Below are positions 48,201-58,758 of a stretch of DNA of 64,000 nucleotides, piece after piece (the stretch's first letter is position 1; every line of letters begins with the position of its first letter). Both the position numbers and the translations under genes were made by a program. Location: positions 74,812,851-74,876,850 of the forward strand of contig CM038471.1 in assembly GCA_021464415.1 (NCBI GenBank), read 5' to 3'. Below the pieces are notes generated by a model. It was given only the letters and a program-made list of their open reading frames with translations. It was not told where the DNA came from and did no database searches. Origin of the DNA: Lonicera japonica (Eukaryota > Streptophyta > Magnoliopsida > Dipsacales > Caprifoliaceae).

Positions 48201-51200
48201 CCGTCGAAGCTTTAAATTAACCTCTATAGGTGTAAGAACTGAGTTCCCAGACTGGAGACCGACCAAGATCTTTCATGTGGAAACCAGACTCGAGACGCTG
48301 TTGTAGCTTCTTAATCGACTGAGAATCAGACCCTATAATTACAATATCATCCACATAGACCAACAAAATGACAAATCCGGTACCAGTCTTGAGAAAGAGA
48401 GACGAATCATACTGACTTTGAGTGAAGTGAAAGTCAAGAAGCATGGTACGAAACTTCTCAAACCAGGCACGTGGCGCCTGTTTTAACCCGAACAAAGATC
48501 GCTTTAAGCGACAAACCTCAGTGGGCTGGGTGATAAATAAACCAGGAGGATGAGTCGTATAAACTTCTTCTTTCAAATCACCATGTAAGAAAGCATTCTT
48601 TATGTCCATCTGTTGCAAGGACTAACCCTGAGAAGCAGCAATAGCCATAACAGTCTGAACAATAGTCATCTTAGCAACTGGAGCAAAAGTCTCTTCATAA
48701 TCAACTCCATACTCTTGACGATTTCCAAAAGCAACCAGACGAGCTTTGTATCTGTCAATTGTTCCATCAGGTCGAAGCTTCACGGTATATACTCATTTAC
48801 AAGCAAATGAGAGTATTGATCATGTTTTGCTTCATTGTGAGTTTGTTATGCATATTTGGCCGAAGGTTCTTGCTTTATTTGGTTTAGTAGGGGGTTTTCC
48901 AAAGAAATTGAGCGATTTCCTGATTATAAAATGGTTCTTCAAGCAGAATACTAAAATGATTAAGCAGTTATGGCGATTTTCTATTTTGGCTATAACGTGG
49001 TTGATTTGGCCAGAACTTAATCGAAGAATGTTTGGAGACAAAAGCAGAGATCCATCGGATATATGGGTGTTGTCTTGTTTACTTGTTGGGCAGTGGGCTA
49101 AAGCTTTGGGGATCTTTGATGCTTCAGATTGCTTCATGTTTTCCTTAGACTATGTTAGCGTTGTAGGATGTTGATTTCTCAGTTTGTTGGGCCCAGGTAG
49201 TTTGTTTAGTTTTTTTGTAATGGCTGTTAGAGTTTTCAATGGATGACTTATCCTTTGTTCTCTTTCTATCTTGTTGTTGTAGTTGTATCCTTTTTTTTAT
49301 TGTATCAATAAAATTTGTTTCCGATAAAAAAAAAGTGAAACTTCAGGTGGATACGGAGGTGTTTGGGGACATGAGGGTTAAAAAGGGCTAAATCCTTAAA
49401 AGAATTCGAGAAATTGATGAGGAGGTTAACAATTTGTTAGGCGATGACATGACTAGTGAGAGAAGGCAGCTTAAGAAGGAGTCAGATGACTTATTATTTA
49501 AGGAAGAAATTTCATGGAGTCAAAAGGTGAAGGTGAAAGGGTTAATTGAGTGGGATGCAAATTCTAAATTATTTCATTGGGTTGTCAGCCACACAAAGAT
49601 GAATAAGCTTATTTGCAAGCTGAAAAGGGAGGACGGGTCGGTTGTAACGGTGGAAGCCGAGATTGAGATTGGTTAACTTCTTCACAAAATTATATTCAAA
49701 GAAGGAGGGGGTTGATGTGGGTTTTTAGGAGTTGGATTGGGCTCTAATAAGGGCTGAAAATAGCAAATGGCTTGAAATGCCTTTTGAGGTGAAAGAAGTC
49801 AAAGTCGCTATTGATGCTTGTGAGGGAGATAAAGTGCCGAGGCCAGATGGGAACACGAGGGAGTTTTTCAAAAAAAGGGTGGGAAGTGATCAAAGATGTA
49901 ATGAAGGTGTTTAGAGAATTCCTTGACAATGGGGTGGTAAATGCATGCACAAATTCCACCTGTATATGCCTTATACCAAAAAAGGCTGCTTCGCTTAAAC
50001 TCAAGGATTTTTGGCTTATTAGTTTTGTCACAAGCCTTTATAAGATATTGGCTAAGGTCTTATCCTTAAGATTGAGGGAAGTGATGGGAGAGACGGTAGC
50101 AGCGGCTCTAGGGGCTTTTGTGAAGGGTAGGCAAATTCTCGATTTGGCACTTATTGCCAATGAAGGGGTGGAGGAGTATAGAGAATGGAAGAAGAAAGGA
50201 GTAGTGTTGAAAATAGATTTCAAGAAAGCTTATGATCACATTGCGTGGGGCTTTGTGGATCATGTTTTGGAAAAGAAGGGTTTTGGGTGTAGGTGGAGGA
50301 GAAGGATTAAAGGTTGCCTTTCGTCGGTTAATTTCTTGGTGATGATGAATGGCAAACCAAGGGGTAATTTTAAGGCATCACATGGTCTAAGATGAGAGGA
50401 TCCACACTCCCCATTTATCTTTGTATTGATTTCGGAGGTGTTGAATAGATTGGTGGAGAGAGCGAAAGAGTGAGGATTGATTGAGGGGTTCTCCATTGGG
50501 AGGGAGACGGTTAGAGGGGTGGGTGAAAGGGTGCCTTTCTAAAGGAAGGAAGTTGACCTTAATTCACTCGGTGTTAGATAGCATACATATTTATTTTTTC
50601 TCTCTCTTTAAAATTCTCGTGGCGGTAGCTAAAGTTATTGAGACACTGTTGAGAAATTTCTTTTGGGATGGTTTTGATAAGGGGAAAAGGGTGCATTTGG
50701 TGAGTTGGGATAAGGTTATTAAAAGCAAGACGATGGGTGGTTTAGGCAACAATAATATAGTTAAAAGAAATGAGGCTCTATTGGGCAAGTTGATTTGGAG
50801 ATTTCTGTTTGAGCAAAATTCTTTTTGGCACTCGATCATTAGAAGCAAGTACGGCATTCAAAATCACTGGTGGGATTCCAATGTGGTGTTGAGAGGATCT
50901 TTCCGTAATCCATGGAAAGCTATTTCTTTGGGGGTAGAGAAATTTGTGGGCTACACTCGATACAATGCTGGTGACGGTGAAAAAATTCGGTTTTGGACAG
51001 ATTGTTGGGTGGGAGATTCCTCTTTGGCAACTCTTTTTTTGAGATTATGCAGATTTGCCTCCAATTTGGATTCTCTCATTGCTTCTAATTTGATGTGGGG
51101 GGAGAATTCCTCTTATACGTGGGATATATCATTCCAGAGGAATTTTAATGAAAACAAAGTATCTGACTTCATGGCTCTATTGGAGGTGGTGGGTGCTTGG

Positions 51201-54200
51201 AAATTAAATAGATCATAGGGGATTGTAGGCTTTGGGTGGGCAATAAATCTGGTGTATTCTCTTCAAGCTCATTCTTCGAGAGGTTAACTTCTTCTAATGA
51301 GGCGAGGTCCTTCAGCCCCTATAATATGATTTGGAAGAGTCCCCCCCTCCCCCCGCGAAATTTAAAGTTTTAGCCTGATTATCTGCATGGAGGAAGGTAA
51401 ATACATATGATGTGTTGCAATCAAGGAATCCATATCCGCAAATATCCCCAGCCTGGTGCATTCTATGTAAAAGGGAGGGTGAATCGATAGATCATTTATT
51501 AGTTCATTGCTCGTTTGCACAGTTTATGTGGAACAATATTTGTAGGGGATTAGACTTAGTTGCAGTATTCCCATGTTCCTGGTTCAATTTGTTGTCTATG
51601 TCATGGTGTTGGAAGCAGAATAAGAAGAAATCCAGAATTTTGTGGAGGTGGTGTTGTTTGGCAGTGATGTGGTGTTTATGGAAGGAAAGAAACACCACAA
51701 CTTTGAAGACAAGGAGATGGGCATGGAGGAGACCTGGCAGAGAGTTAAAGCATTTGGTAATCTCTCAATTTTGGATATTTCCAGAGACTGGGCAGATGCT
51801 GTGCTCTAGGCAATGTTTTAGTGTTTTTAGGGATGTTCTTCTTGTTTAGCATTTCAGTTTTGTTTTGTTCTGGGATTGAATTAGGTGTTTTGCTGTTTTT
51901 TCTTTAGGTGGTCTGGGGGCCATAGGCATATGTTTTTTGCTTTCTCAGGCTGGTTTTGGACTGCTCCTCCACTTCCAGCCTTTTCTGCTTGTATTGGTTT
52001 TATTTTATCAATATAAGTTCTTTATTTTTGTTCAAAAAAAAATAAAGAGATCAAATAAGGGACATAGAAGATTATGGGGCATGTGTTAGTTTCTATGAAG
52101 TTGAAGGGGAAAGGGGTAAGTGACTGGTATTTTACTGGACCATATATTTTTTTTTGATAGATATCTAGATGTAAAGTTGTCAGAGTATTTTATACATTTA
52201 TTTGTTTTTTCCTTTTGGGGGCAGGAGGTGGATTTTGATGTCACTAGAGAACCTCCAATGGTTGCGTACAATTTATTTAAATCCTATGTGTAAAGTGGGT
52301 TTTACACATTGATTTTACATTTCTTCACTTTGTGCTCCAATGATTTCTGTTGAATCTCTTGTCTAAAATTTGGAAGGACCAATGACATACGAAACACAGG
52401 AGGTGTCATTACATTTCATTTTTCATGTAATTTTTATACATTCCTTAGTTGGCAAGGCATATACATATACACAACCATCGGAGATTCTATAACAGTGCAT
52501 ATATGGTCCCCCAATACATCTGTTAGTATATTTTGAATATAACATTGACTTACTAAAATATGAAAATGCTTTTCAGTGAGGTAATATTAACTCTAGGGAG
52601 TTCAAGAACTGTAATCGAATTTCTTTGTGCTGCCAAGGAGAAGAAAAGATCATTCCGAGTGTTTGTTGCAGAGGGAGCCCCAAGGTTTGAATAAGTGGCC
52701 ACTCCTTTATTTCAAGATAGAGATTCCTTTTCTCCGCCCTCTTTTGACTTCATTTTTTTTTTGATATTTCATGTAGATATCAGGGGCATATTCTTGCAAA
52801 GGAATTGGTTGCAAGAGGACTACAAACCACTATAATTACTGATTCTGCAGTTTTTGCTATGATTTCACGTGTGAATATGGTATTTTAACCAACAACCTAG
52901 CATTTTTTTCCCTTCTCTTTTTGAAAATAGATTCCCTAATTTGTTTTATCTTAATTTTGAAATTGAATGATTAAAGGTAATTGTTGGAGCTCATTCTGTC
53001 ATGGCCAATGGTGGGGTTATAGCACCTGTTGGATTGAACATGGTTGCACTAGCTGCTCAACGGCATGCAGTCCCTTTTGTGGTACTTGCTGGAATTCACA
53101 AGGTAGGTGTTAGCATTTAGCTTCTGCACAACTCACCAAACCGTCCTTGCTTAACTGCTTACAGTTGCACATCTTAATTCTGATACAGTTTTGCCTAATT
53201 CGTGGAACCCCACTACGTATTCCGAATAGGGTGCAGCAACCTCAAACGGGGTACATTTGCTACCCAAAACGCCAACCTTAGTGACCCCTTATAATTGACT
53301 TGCATAGATATACGAAAAGAAATATATTTTTATTTTTATCATCATATATTACAAATATGAAGGGTTCCACTATACTATACACATTTATTTAGCAGAGACG
53401 ATAAGAAGTGTGTACGCAACATGAAATAGTGTTCAACTAAGCCTACCCCCACCACACCATGTACCAGGCTAGGTACAGTACCCCGCACCAGTACCCATAA
53501 CTGTACCACATACCAAAGCATCCTACAAATTAGAAGTTTATTTGTACCAGTACCCGTCCCACACACCAAAGAACATTGCCAATGCCAGCAGAATGTTGAA
53601 TCTAGTGATATGATAAAGAAGTTTATTCGTTACAGTTTCTCATCACAATAATTTGCTCAGGTAAGTTCGTCATAATGCGCGGATTTAGGTTAGATTTTTG
53701 GGAAACTTCTCATTTCCAGCTAGGGCTACATAAAAGGAGGTATAGTTCCCATCCAGATATAGTTCTCTAGTCAAGAGATTCTGATAGTTGGTACACCTAT
53801 CACCTTCCAGAAATTCCAACATTGAAAAAGTTAAAAGCATTTCCATATATACTATGGGCTACCGAAGAATATGGTGAACTGCATCTAGATAAATTGTATG
53901 AGGGGCATGCATAAACAGATAAACTGACTCACAATACTAACAAGAAGTCGGCCAAGGTGAACATGCCGGGTATTAGCGAGATAAGTTTGCCTACCAAGTG
54001 CTAGTGTTCCATGGGTCCAGTGGCTTGTCCACCGCTAGGTTCTTGTGGGGGGATGATCTATTTAGTGGGAGATCCTATGTTTGATCCCTCCCAGATACAA
54101 ATTCCCTATGGGCCAGCGGCAGGCTTAGATCCATGAGTGGGGATTAGTCTAATATCCAATGTAGTGTGGAGACACCTCGTGGGAAACCAAAAAAAAAAAA

Positions 54201-55309
54201 ATAGTAAAACAACCCAAGTGCAGAAGACAATATGGGATACCGAAGAATATGGTGAACTGCATCTAGATAAATTGTATGAGGGGCATGCATAAACAGATAA
54301 ACTGACTCATAATACTAACAAGAAGTCGGCCAAGGTGAACATGCCGGGTATTAGCGAGATAAGTTTGCTACCAAATGCTAGTGTTCCATGGGTTCGCAAG
54401 TATGAACGGATACAAAATGCTGTCTGAATCTTCTGGTCAGTGTAGTTGAAACATATTAAAGATGACTGTATATTCCCAGTTATTAAAAATGGAAAAAGGA
54501 AAAAGCATATTAACTGACCAGAATTAATATTGACCGGCACGAAGGGGAATTTTTCATTGTCACAAATAATTAAAACAAGGCCATAATAATGCGACCTTCT
54601 ATTTGTATCATCCAATATTATCTTTGCATAATTTAAAGATAAAAATTGTCAACGTGACACTAATTATTTCTTACATCACTTGGAACTTTCTTGTTTTTTA
54701 TGGTTCTTATTGGATCTGGTTCATGAGATGATATTTCTATGTCTGAATTCTTTTTTTTCCGGCCTATTTGACAGTTGTGCCCCTTGTATCCCCACAATCC
54801 AGAGGTATTACTAAATGAGCTCAAGTCCCCTTCTGAACTCCTGGATTTTGGAGAATTCTCAGATTGCATGGATTTTGGGACTGGCAGTGGTTCCCCTCTT
54901 CTTCATGTGGTCAATCCTGCATTTGATTATGTCCCACCAGAGCTTGTTAATTTGTTTATTACTGACATGTAAGTTGGCTTTTAAATGCACGTATCTGTTT
55001 ATCAGATTGTTTCGGGAAAATCCTCACTCCCCAACGCAATTATTTTTTTTATGAATTTTTTATGCTCTAAATTGTCCACTTATATGAAATAGAATATTGT
55101 CGTAGTCATCTTCTCTATCACGTCGTTTTTTATGGGGCTTTCTTATTATTTGTTTTCCAGTTTTTATTTATTTATGCAATTGATGGACAACTTTGATTGA
55201 TCTATTACTTCTTAACAGAGGAGGGCATAACCCATCATACATGTACCGGCTTATTGCGGATTATTACTCTGGTGATGATTTGGTGTTGCAGCAGAAACCT
55301 GTTTCTTGA
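39248..55309 (+). CDS. EIF2B2: Translation initiation factor eIF2B subunit beta, 9 exons
   Basis: Exons: 39248-39300, 39445-39599, 40714-41001, 42903-43032, 52577-52684, 52777-52879, 52977-53102, 54775-54968, 55219-55309. The joined frame is 1248 nt, 415 residues, the usual plant length. eIF2B is the cytosolic exchange factor that reloads eIF2 with GTP; beta belongs to its regulatory alpha/beta/delta core. The start MPDVHALVNDFVVKLKKR leads into the N-terminal helical part. VGNIVRRVLHIIREE, EHIHQNEVILTLGSSRTV, VFVAEGAPRYQGH and MANGGVIAPVGLN are family blocks, and VNPAFDYVPPELVNLFITD with GGHNPSYMYRL fits the beta C-terminus better than alpha or delta. A plant-style acidic and Ala-rich linker covers about residues 90-135. 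Intron 4 is 9.5 kb of transposons, yet every junction keeps frame. Confidence 0.94.
39622..39972. repeat. Diverged direct duplication in intron 2 of the eIF2B beta gene
   Basis: CATTTTTCGTTA, CCAAGTAAGCATATATTTT and AAGTCAATGTA occur in the same order at about 39622-39695 and 39892-39965. The two copies are roughly 80 bp long and about 270 bp apart. They look like an old local duplication without coding content. Confidence 0.55.
41148..41926. mobile_element. hAT-like element, intron 3 of the eIF2B beta gene
   Basis: The ends are CATTGTTTTAAATAGC and the inverted partner GCTATTTAAAACACTG. A perfect 8-bp target duplication ATTAGGAT flanks it (41140-41147 and 41927-41934), the hAT signature. 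Near the ends, AGCGTA and TAGCG words are repeated. The interior (about 41540-41730) is a CT-rich leader-like piece of the type found in gene 5' ends. No transposase is present. Confidence 0.85.
41935..42440. mobile_element. Second hAT-like element abutting the first
   Basis: It begins directly after the right target copy of the preceding element with CTACGAGGCATGGAT and ends with the inverted partner ATATGTGCTTCATAG. The flanks are ATTAGGAT (41927-41934) and GTTAGGAT (42441-42448), an 8-bp duplication with one mismatch. Its ends resemble those of the TATCCG-rich copies at 3147 and 4723. The interior has GATTCGCACCCG in one arm and GGGTGCGGGATTCG in the other. Confidence 0.68.
43072..43345. 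mobile_element. Small TIR MITE at the start of intron 4, copy 1
   Basis: The left part GGTCCGTTTGATTTAAAAAG and the right part CCAACTTTTATCAAATACACC are inverted partners. The layout resembles the element at 44847-45062. It begins about 40 bases after the donor of exon 4. Confidence 0.45.
43346..44479. other. Intron 4 of eIF2B beta, unassigned part
   Basis: No coding region or clear transposon end is seen. A run of 15 G lies at 43944-43958. Short open frames here are AT-rich and lack domains. Confidence 0.4.
44480..45295 (+). mobile_element. Decayed LINE fragment (LINE C), intron 4 of eIF2B beta
   Basis: Read with frame shifts, the plus strand keeps LTLGGV, then a KLSKRLEGL-like stretch, FNSMNFLLEGCERGKRIHLV and SLYLWNISGCDSSVVVRA, which parallel the post-RT part of the LINE at 19430-19880. 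It is split by a MITE at 44847-45062. It is in sense with the host gene and not functional. Confidence 0.6.
44847..45062. mobile_element. Small TIR MITE nested in LINE C, copy 2
   Basis: The ends GTCCGCTTGATGAAAAGGTT and the inverted partner CAACTTTTTATCCGATGGAC are well matched. The shared GTCCG(T/C)TTGAT start links it with the element at 43072. It splits a LINE reading frame, so it came later than the LINE. Confidence 0.6.
45942..46917. mobile_element. hAT-like element nested in LINE A
   Basis: The ends are CAATGTTTTAAAAGGCG and the inverted partner CGCCTCTTAAAACATTG. The 8-bp duplication GTTTGACC (45934-45941 and 46918-46925) is perfect. Subterminal parts are dense in GAGGCG and AGGCGT words. 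The interior shares GACCAAGGATACATAAGTCATTTTGG-like text with the element at 41148 and also contains a CT-rich, leader-like piece (46370-46690). No transposase is seen. Confidence 0.87.
47269..47494 (-). mobile_element. 3' LTR of a Copia fragment
   Basis: Read on the minus strand, the LTR starts TGTTACTATATATGTCAAG just after a purine tract AAGGGGGGA, and ends AAAATTATTGACA. Its length is 226 bp, short for a Copia LTR. It contains TTTGTAATTAGGATTC in repeated form. No matching 5' LTR exists in the window. Confidence 0.78.
47495..48803 (-). mobile_element. Truncated Copia pol region (RT and RNase H), nested in LINE A
   Basis: Minus-strand frames carry Ty1/Copia reverse transcriptase (DIKNAFLHGDLKEEVY, RSLFGLKQAPRAWF, catalytic YVDDIVI) at 48618-48270, then the connection region (RQLEGSLNYLTITQPDISFA) and RNase H (KSSTESEYRAMSSACSEIV, HADNTSVIQIAANP) to 47513. 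A deletion near 48260 removes part of the RT after DLGRS, and further frame shifts occur. The upstream part is missing: the element stops at about 48803 at KYKAR- and CK*VYTVK-like sequence. It is a dead fragment, antisense to eIF2B beta. Confidence 0.85.
49345..52043 (+). mobile_element. Broken L1-type LINE (LINE B), intron 4 of eIF2B beta
   Basis: It begins in the linker after the endonuclease (EVFGDMRVKKG-like), then IREIDEEVNNLLGDDMTS and FKEEISWSQKVKVKGLIEWD. RT follows with frame shifts (SLRLREVMGETVAAALGAFV; KIDFKKAYDHIAWGF). The stretch holding the FADD catalytic motif is deleted at about 50500. The post-RT part (LLRNFFWDGFDKGKRVHLVS) and zf-RVT (CILCKREGESIDHLLVHC) are readable. The A tail is at about 52033-52042. 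It starts within a few bases of the A tail of LINE A, in sense with the host gene. Confidence 0.85.
52247..52487. mobile_element. Small TIR MITE near the end of intron 4 of eIF2B beta
   Basis: The left end GAGAACCTCCAATGGTTG and the right end ACAACCATCGGAGATTCT are inverted partners, about 240 bp apart, each bordered by TA. It ends about 90 bases before the acceptor of exon 5. Confidence 0.6.
53859..54392. repeat. 160-bp direct duplication flanking a SINE, intron 7 of eIF2B beta
   Basis: The stretch at about 53863-54016 recurs at about 54234-54387 with only a few changes. Both copies begin CCGAAGAATATGGTGAACTG and reach GCTAGTGTTCCATGGG. The first copy is followed directly by the SINE. The copies are much longer than a target duplication, so they are a local tandem duplication. 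Confidence 0.85.
54018..54203 (+). mobile_element. tRNA-derived SINE, intron 7 of eIF2B beta
   Basis: It begins TCCAGTGGCTTGTCCACCGC (A-box-like), has GTTTGATCCCTCCC (B-box-like) about 60 bases later, and ends in a run of 13 A. Length is about 185 bp. No short target duplication was clear, perhaps because it inserted into one of two tandem copies. Confidence 0.65.
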
Positions 55310-56130
55310 AATCAAGTTTATCAACATCTGTTTTCGTGACACATAAAGTAAGACATTCTTTTGTATGTAGTTAGTTCATCTCCAACTGTACTAAACTGCA
55401 ACCAATACGTATTTGGACTGTCTTGGAAATTTTGGATGGGATAGTTTCAGAGGTGTATTTGCCTATTTGGCCAGGCTGGAAAAGCTACTTGTGTATAGAA
55501 CTCATACAAATTGCCAAATACCAATTTAGAACACTAGGGTGCCTAGCTACCATGTGCCCCTAAGCGTACCGGGTCCAGCGCCATTTAGTACACCGAGAAA
55601 ACAATCGTCTTGGACCATACAAATTATCTGGTTGTTGTTGGAATCCCTTACAAAGTTCATTTATTTTTACACGCCTTAATATTTTCCTTGAACAACAAGA
55701 ACTCTATTTTACGGTTTTCTACTTTCCAGGTTGTTTAGATTGCTTCTGCTTATGAAACTATGGACAGGCGTGGAGGAGAATTGTCATATCAAGTGGTTGC
55801 TTGCAAAACCCTGAATGATTGTTGAAAGGCTAACAATAGTTTTCCTGGGGATGCTACAAGGCAAGGGCATCAAAGAAGCAAGAAGTGTTGGAGTATTTTT
55901 TTTTTTTCCTTCTAACATGTTGGCATACAGTCTACTGAAACAAACAAATGAAGCAAGTCGTAGAACTTTGTGGTTGTTGAGTTTAATAGATGGAGATAGT
56001 ATTCTGCAGCGGAAGTATAAGTACGACGCAGAGGCCATTTTGCTAGTTTTTAGACAATTGTTCAAATATATTATAGGCTAAATTAGTAGTGTGCCAAATT
56101 TAATGGCAGTTTGCCCTACTGACACTTGAA
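55310..56130 (+). other. 3' UTR of eIF2B beta with a probable intron
   Basis: After the stop at 55309, AAA|GTAAGA at 55348 fits a donor and TTTCCAG|GTT ending at 55739 fits an acceptor, giving a 392-nt UTR intron. The following sequence to about 56090 is less AT-rich than the flank and has an 88-codon frame (55815-56081) without domain, taken as non-coding UTR. The exact polyadenylation site is not visible. Confidence 0.4.
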
Positions 56131-58755
56131 GAATTGATACATTTATTTCTGGGATTGGGGTTTGAATGGGACCTGAGCAACTCTTTTAATCTTTGACTTG
56201 ACGCAAGTATTGTTTCGTTTATTTTAATTAAATTCAAACCTAAAGTCAACTACTTAGGATCTACAGATGCGTAAAATTCAGAATTCAATAAATAAAAGAA
56301 AAGGGCAGGGAAACCTAAAATTTTCACAATTATTACTAATACATGGCTAGTGCTCCCTTCTTTTCTACTAGTAAAGCTGGAATTATTAATTTTTTTAATC
56401 TTGTTTTCGTAAAATGATTATTGCAATTGTGAAGAGACGGACTTCGTGGGATTATTAAAGTTTCTGGGGCCTGTTTTTGTCTTTTGTTGCATGCATTGTA
56501 GTCAGGAGACTTCGATTGATGATTGATCTTATTCATGGGTTTTGTTTGATAGTAACGTAGAAAATGATAAAAAAAATATAATATAATTAGTATAAGGAGT
56601 TGTTGAAAGACAGAAGATATCGCAGATTAGGAAAACAAACTTGTGAGATTTTAACTTGTAAGTTTTGTTTGATAGTTACATAGAAAATGATAGAAAAATA
56701 GTTTATTAGTAGAAGAAATTAAAGAATAAGTTGTGACATGTAGTGCTAGTAACTTCATCTCATGCTCGTTTTTACGAGTTTTATGTCTTCCATTATTTTT
56801 TATGGAAGTTTTTTCATCTTTAACTGAAAGATCGAAAAAGAAAAAAAAAAAATAAATAAGAGTAACATTACTACATGTCTCAACTAATTTTTCAATCTTT
56901 CGCCTAAATCAATTCTATTTTTTATTTTACATGTTTTATGTTGTTATCAAAGTAATATTGATCTCTCTCCTAGGCTGGATTTTGTGCTTTGGTTAGATAA
57001 TTCAGAAGAAATTAGATGAGTGGCAAAAACAAAATATCATTAATCCAAATAATTTCCTGGGTCTAATGTTTAAAGAGACAATAATAAAATTAGGGCTGGG
57101 ACTCAATAGGAAGAAGAAGACGAGGATAATTTGGGTACATAAGAAAAGTAATGGATGGACATTAGTGGGTATTTCTCATTTTTCACATTAAAATAGGTGG
57201 CAAATGGAAAACCCCCAAATTGAGTTTAAGAGGAAATTGATTTGAAGTTGTCTCATTTGCAGTACACATTTTCTTCAGGAGAGTATTTACTGAATAGGAT
57301 AATTGTTTGGTTTTTTAAAGTTCAGTCAGGGTCCTAAGCAGGGACAGGAAGTTAAGCCTCGTTTGGTTTGTGGAATTGAGCATTCATGAAAGGAAAGTAT
57401 TTCTTTTCTTTTATTTGGTAAGCACAAATTCCGGAAACACTTTCTTGATGGAGGAAAAAGTAGGGGTAAAGTCATTTATCTCAAAATCTATGGGATTGAT
57501 TTTCCATTTGTTATTTTCTAGTATTTATTACAAAAATTTTGGATAACAATATCTTTACCTAAATACTTTACATGCTTTACCGAACATAAGAAAGGAAACT
57601 TGATAGGAATTTTAGTTTCCCACCCATCATGGGAAAGACAAAGGCAAAAGAATTGATTTTCCTTCTGTGAACCAAACGAGGCCAAATTAGTCTGCACCCT
57701 ACACTGATTCGAACCCTTTCTTTAATAAAGGGTCATGTTAAATACATGTATCTTTTTACTTTATTTTATTTTATGCGGAGAAAATGTAACAAATAAATAG
57801 GTACATACTCGTTACATATGTGCCAAGCTAGTGTTAGGTACCAAAAAAAATAAAAATATACTGGCTCGACACACATGCAACAAATGTGTCTATTCATTCG
57901 TTGCATATACGTCAATAGAATGGGACCAAGTAAAGAGGGGTGTATGTTTAGCACCACCACTCTAGCTTAAATGGTATTATTGTCCATTGTTCATATGAGT
58001 TGCCAAGGTTCGATTTCTGTCGGCAACACTTTGAAAAGGGACCTAATTAATCCCTTAGCATATTGTCATGCATCCATGATAGAATTCAGAGTGAAAGTAA
58101 TGGTAAATAATAAATTGTTGGGTGATTCATACTTTGAGTACCGTTTGTTCTTACTAATTAATTAGACGTTAGGTTCCAAAGTTTACCATAATATGATTCG
58201 GGTGCCAATTTGGACAAACTTCGTTAGTTAACATAGTCAACCATTACCTCATTTAATTTTTGAGTCAATTTACTCATTTTACCCCTATCCAATCAATTAA
58301 AAAGGAAAATAAAAAAAATATATCAAAAGGAAATAAAGAAAAAAGAAGATGACAGTACCCACCACCAGCTATGATATTAACTTTTACAATTATAATATAG
58401 TTTTAATATTTATGATAGCCTAAAGAAATATTCTTATTAATCTTGCTAGTTTGAAAACTGTGAGATTGCATGTGTGTCACACTGCTTAGCATACAGGTGT
58501 TTTGATATCTTTGTTGAGTTATTTGCATTTGGTGAAAAAAGGGAAATGAAATTTAAAAAGAACCATTGCATTTGAATTTTGTTGGTATATTCACTACAAA
58601 TCATCACGAGACTTCACTTGTCCTCTGGGGGGGAACCATGGGTTTAAAAGGCTTGTTGCACGTGCCAAGTGTAATCGCGACTCTGTGAAACAGAGTTAGG
58701 TTTAGTGGTTTTTATTAGCTTTGCTCGAGGACTAACAAAGTTTAAGTTGGGGAGA
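56131..58755. other. Intergenic AT-rich DNA
   Basis: No gene is supported. The duplicated word TTTTGTTTGATAGTTAC(A/G)TAGAAAATGATA is seen in part near 56540 and 56668, an old short repeat. One TIR MITE is listed separately. Confidence 0.4.
57356..57683. mobile_element. TIR MITE (CCTCGTTTGGTT family)
   Basis: The left end GCCTCGTTTGGTTTGTGGAA and the right end TTCTGTGAACCAAACGAGGC are nearly perfect inverted partners 328 bp apart. The interior is AT-rich with GGAAAG and CTTTCC words. A superfamily cannot be set because the target copy is unclear. Confidence 0.68.
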
Positions 58756-58758
58756 ATT

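Larger units (their letters stand above)
45330..49340 (+). mobile_element. Internally deleted LINE (LINE A) carrying hAT and Copia insertions
   Basis: The left part has worn endonuclease sequence (SLNVRGWGSKIIKDLIRIEN; then SRIDRFLFSSDWDD-like text and GHLPLILDTSPFKWG). At about 45775 it jumps straight to the post-RT region (HRKGDRIQFWEDLWVG), so the whole RT is deleted. It resumes after the hAT element at 46926 (RIWVGQS, IKVFAWLASLRKV, SWCVLCRR) and after the Copia piece at 48804 (SIDHVLLHCEFVMHIWP), ending in an A tail near 49330. It lies in sense with the host gene. Confidence 0.8.

Noticed and set aside
48832..49137. Antisense 101-codon frame over LINE A
   Set aside because: It is the shadow of the zf-RVT coding strand read backwards.
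54660..54869. Minus-strand 69-codon frame over exon 8 of eIF2B beta
   Set aside because: It overlaps a well supported plus-strand exon and has no domain.
55815..56081. 88-codon frame after eIF2B beta
   Set aside because: No family pattern, and it falls where the 3' UTR is expected.
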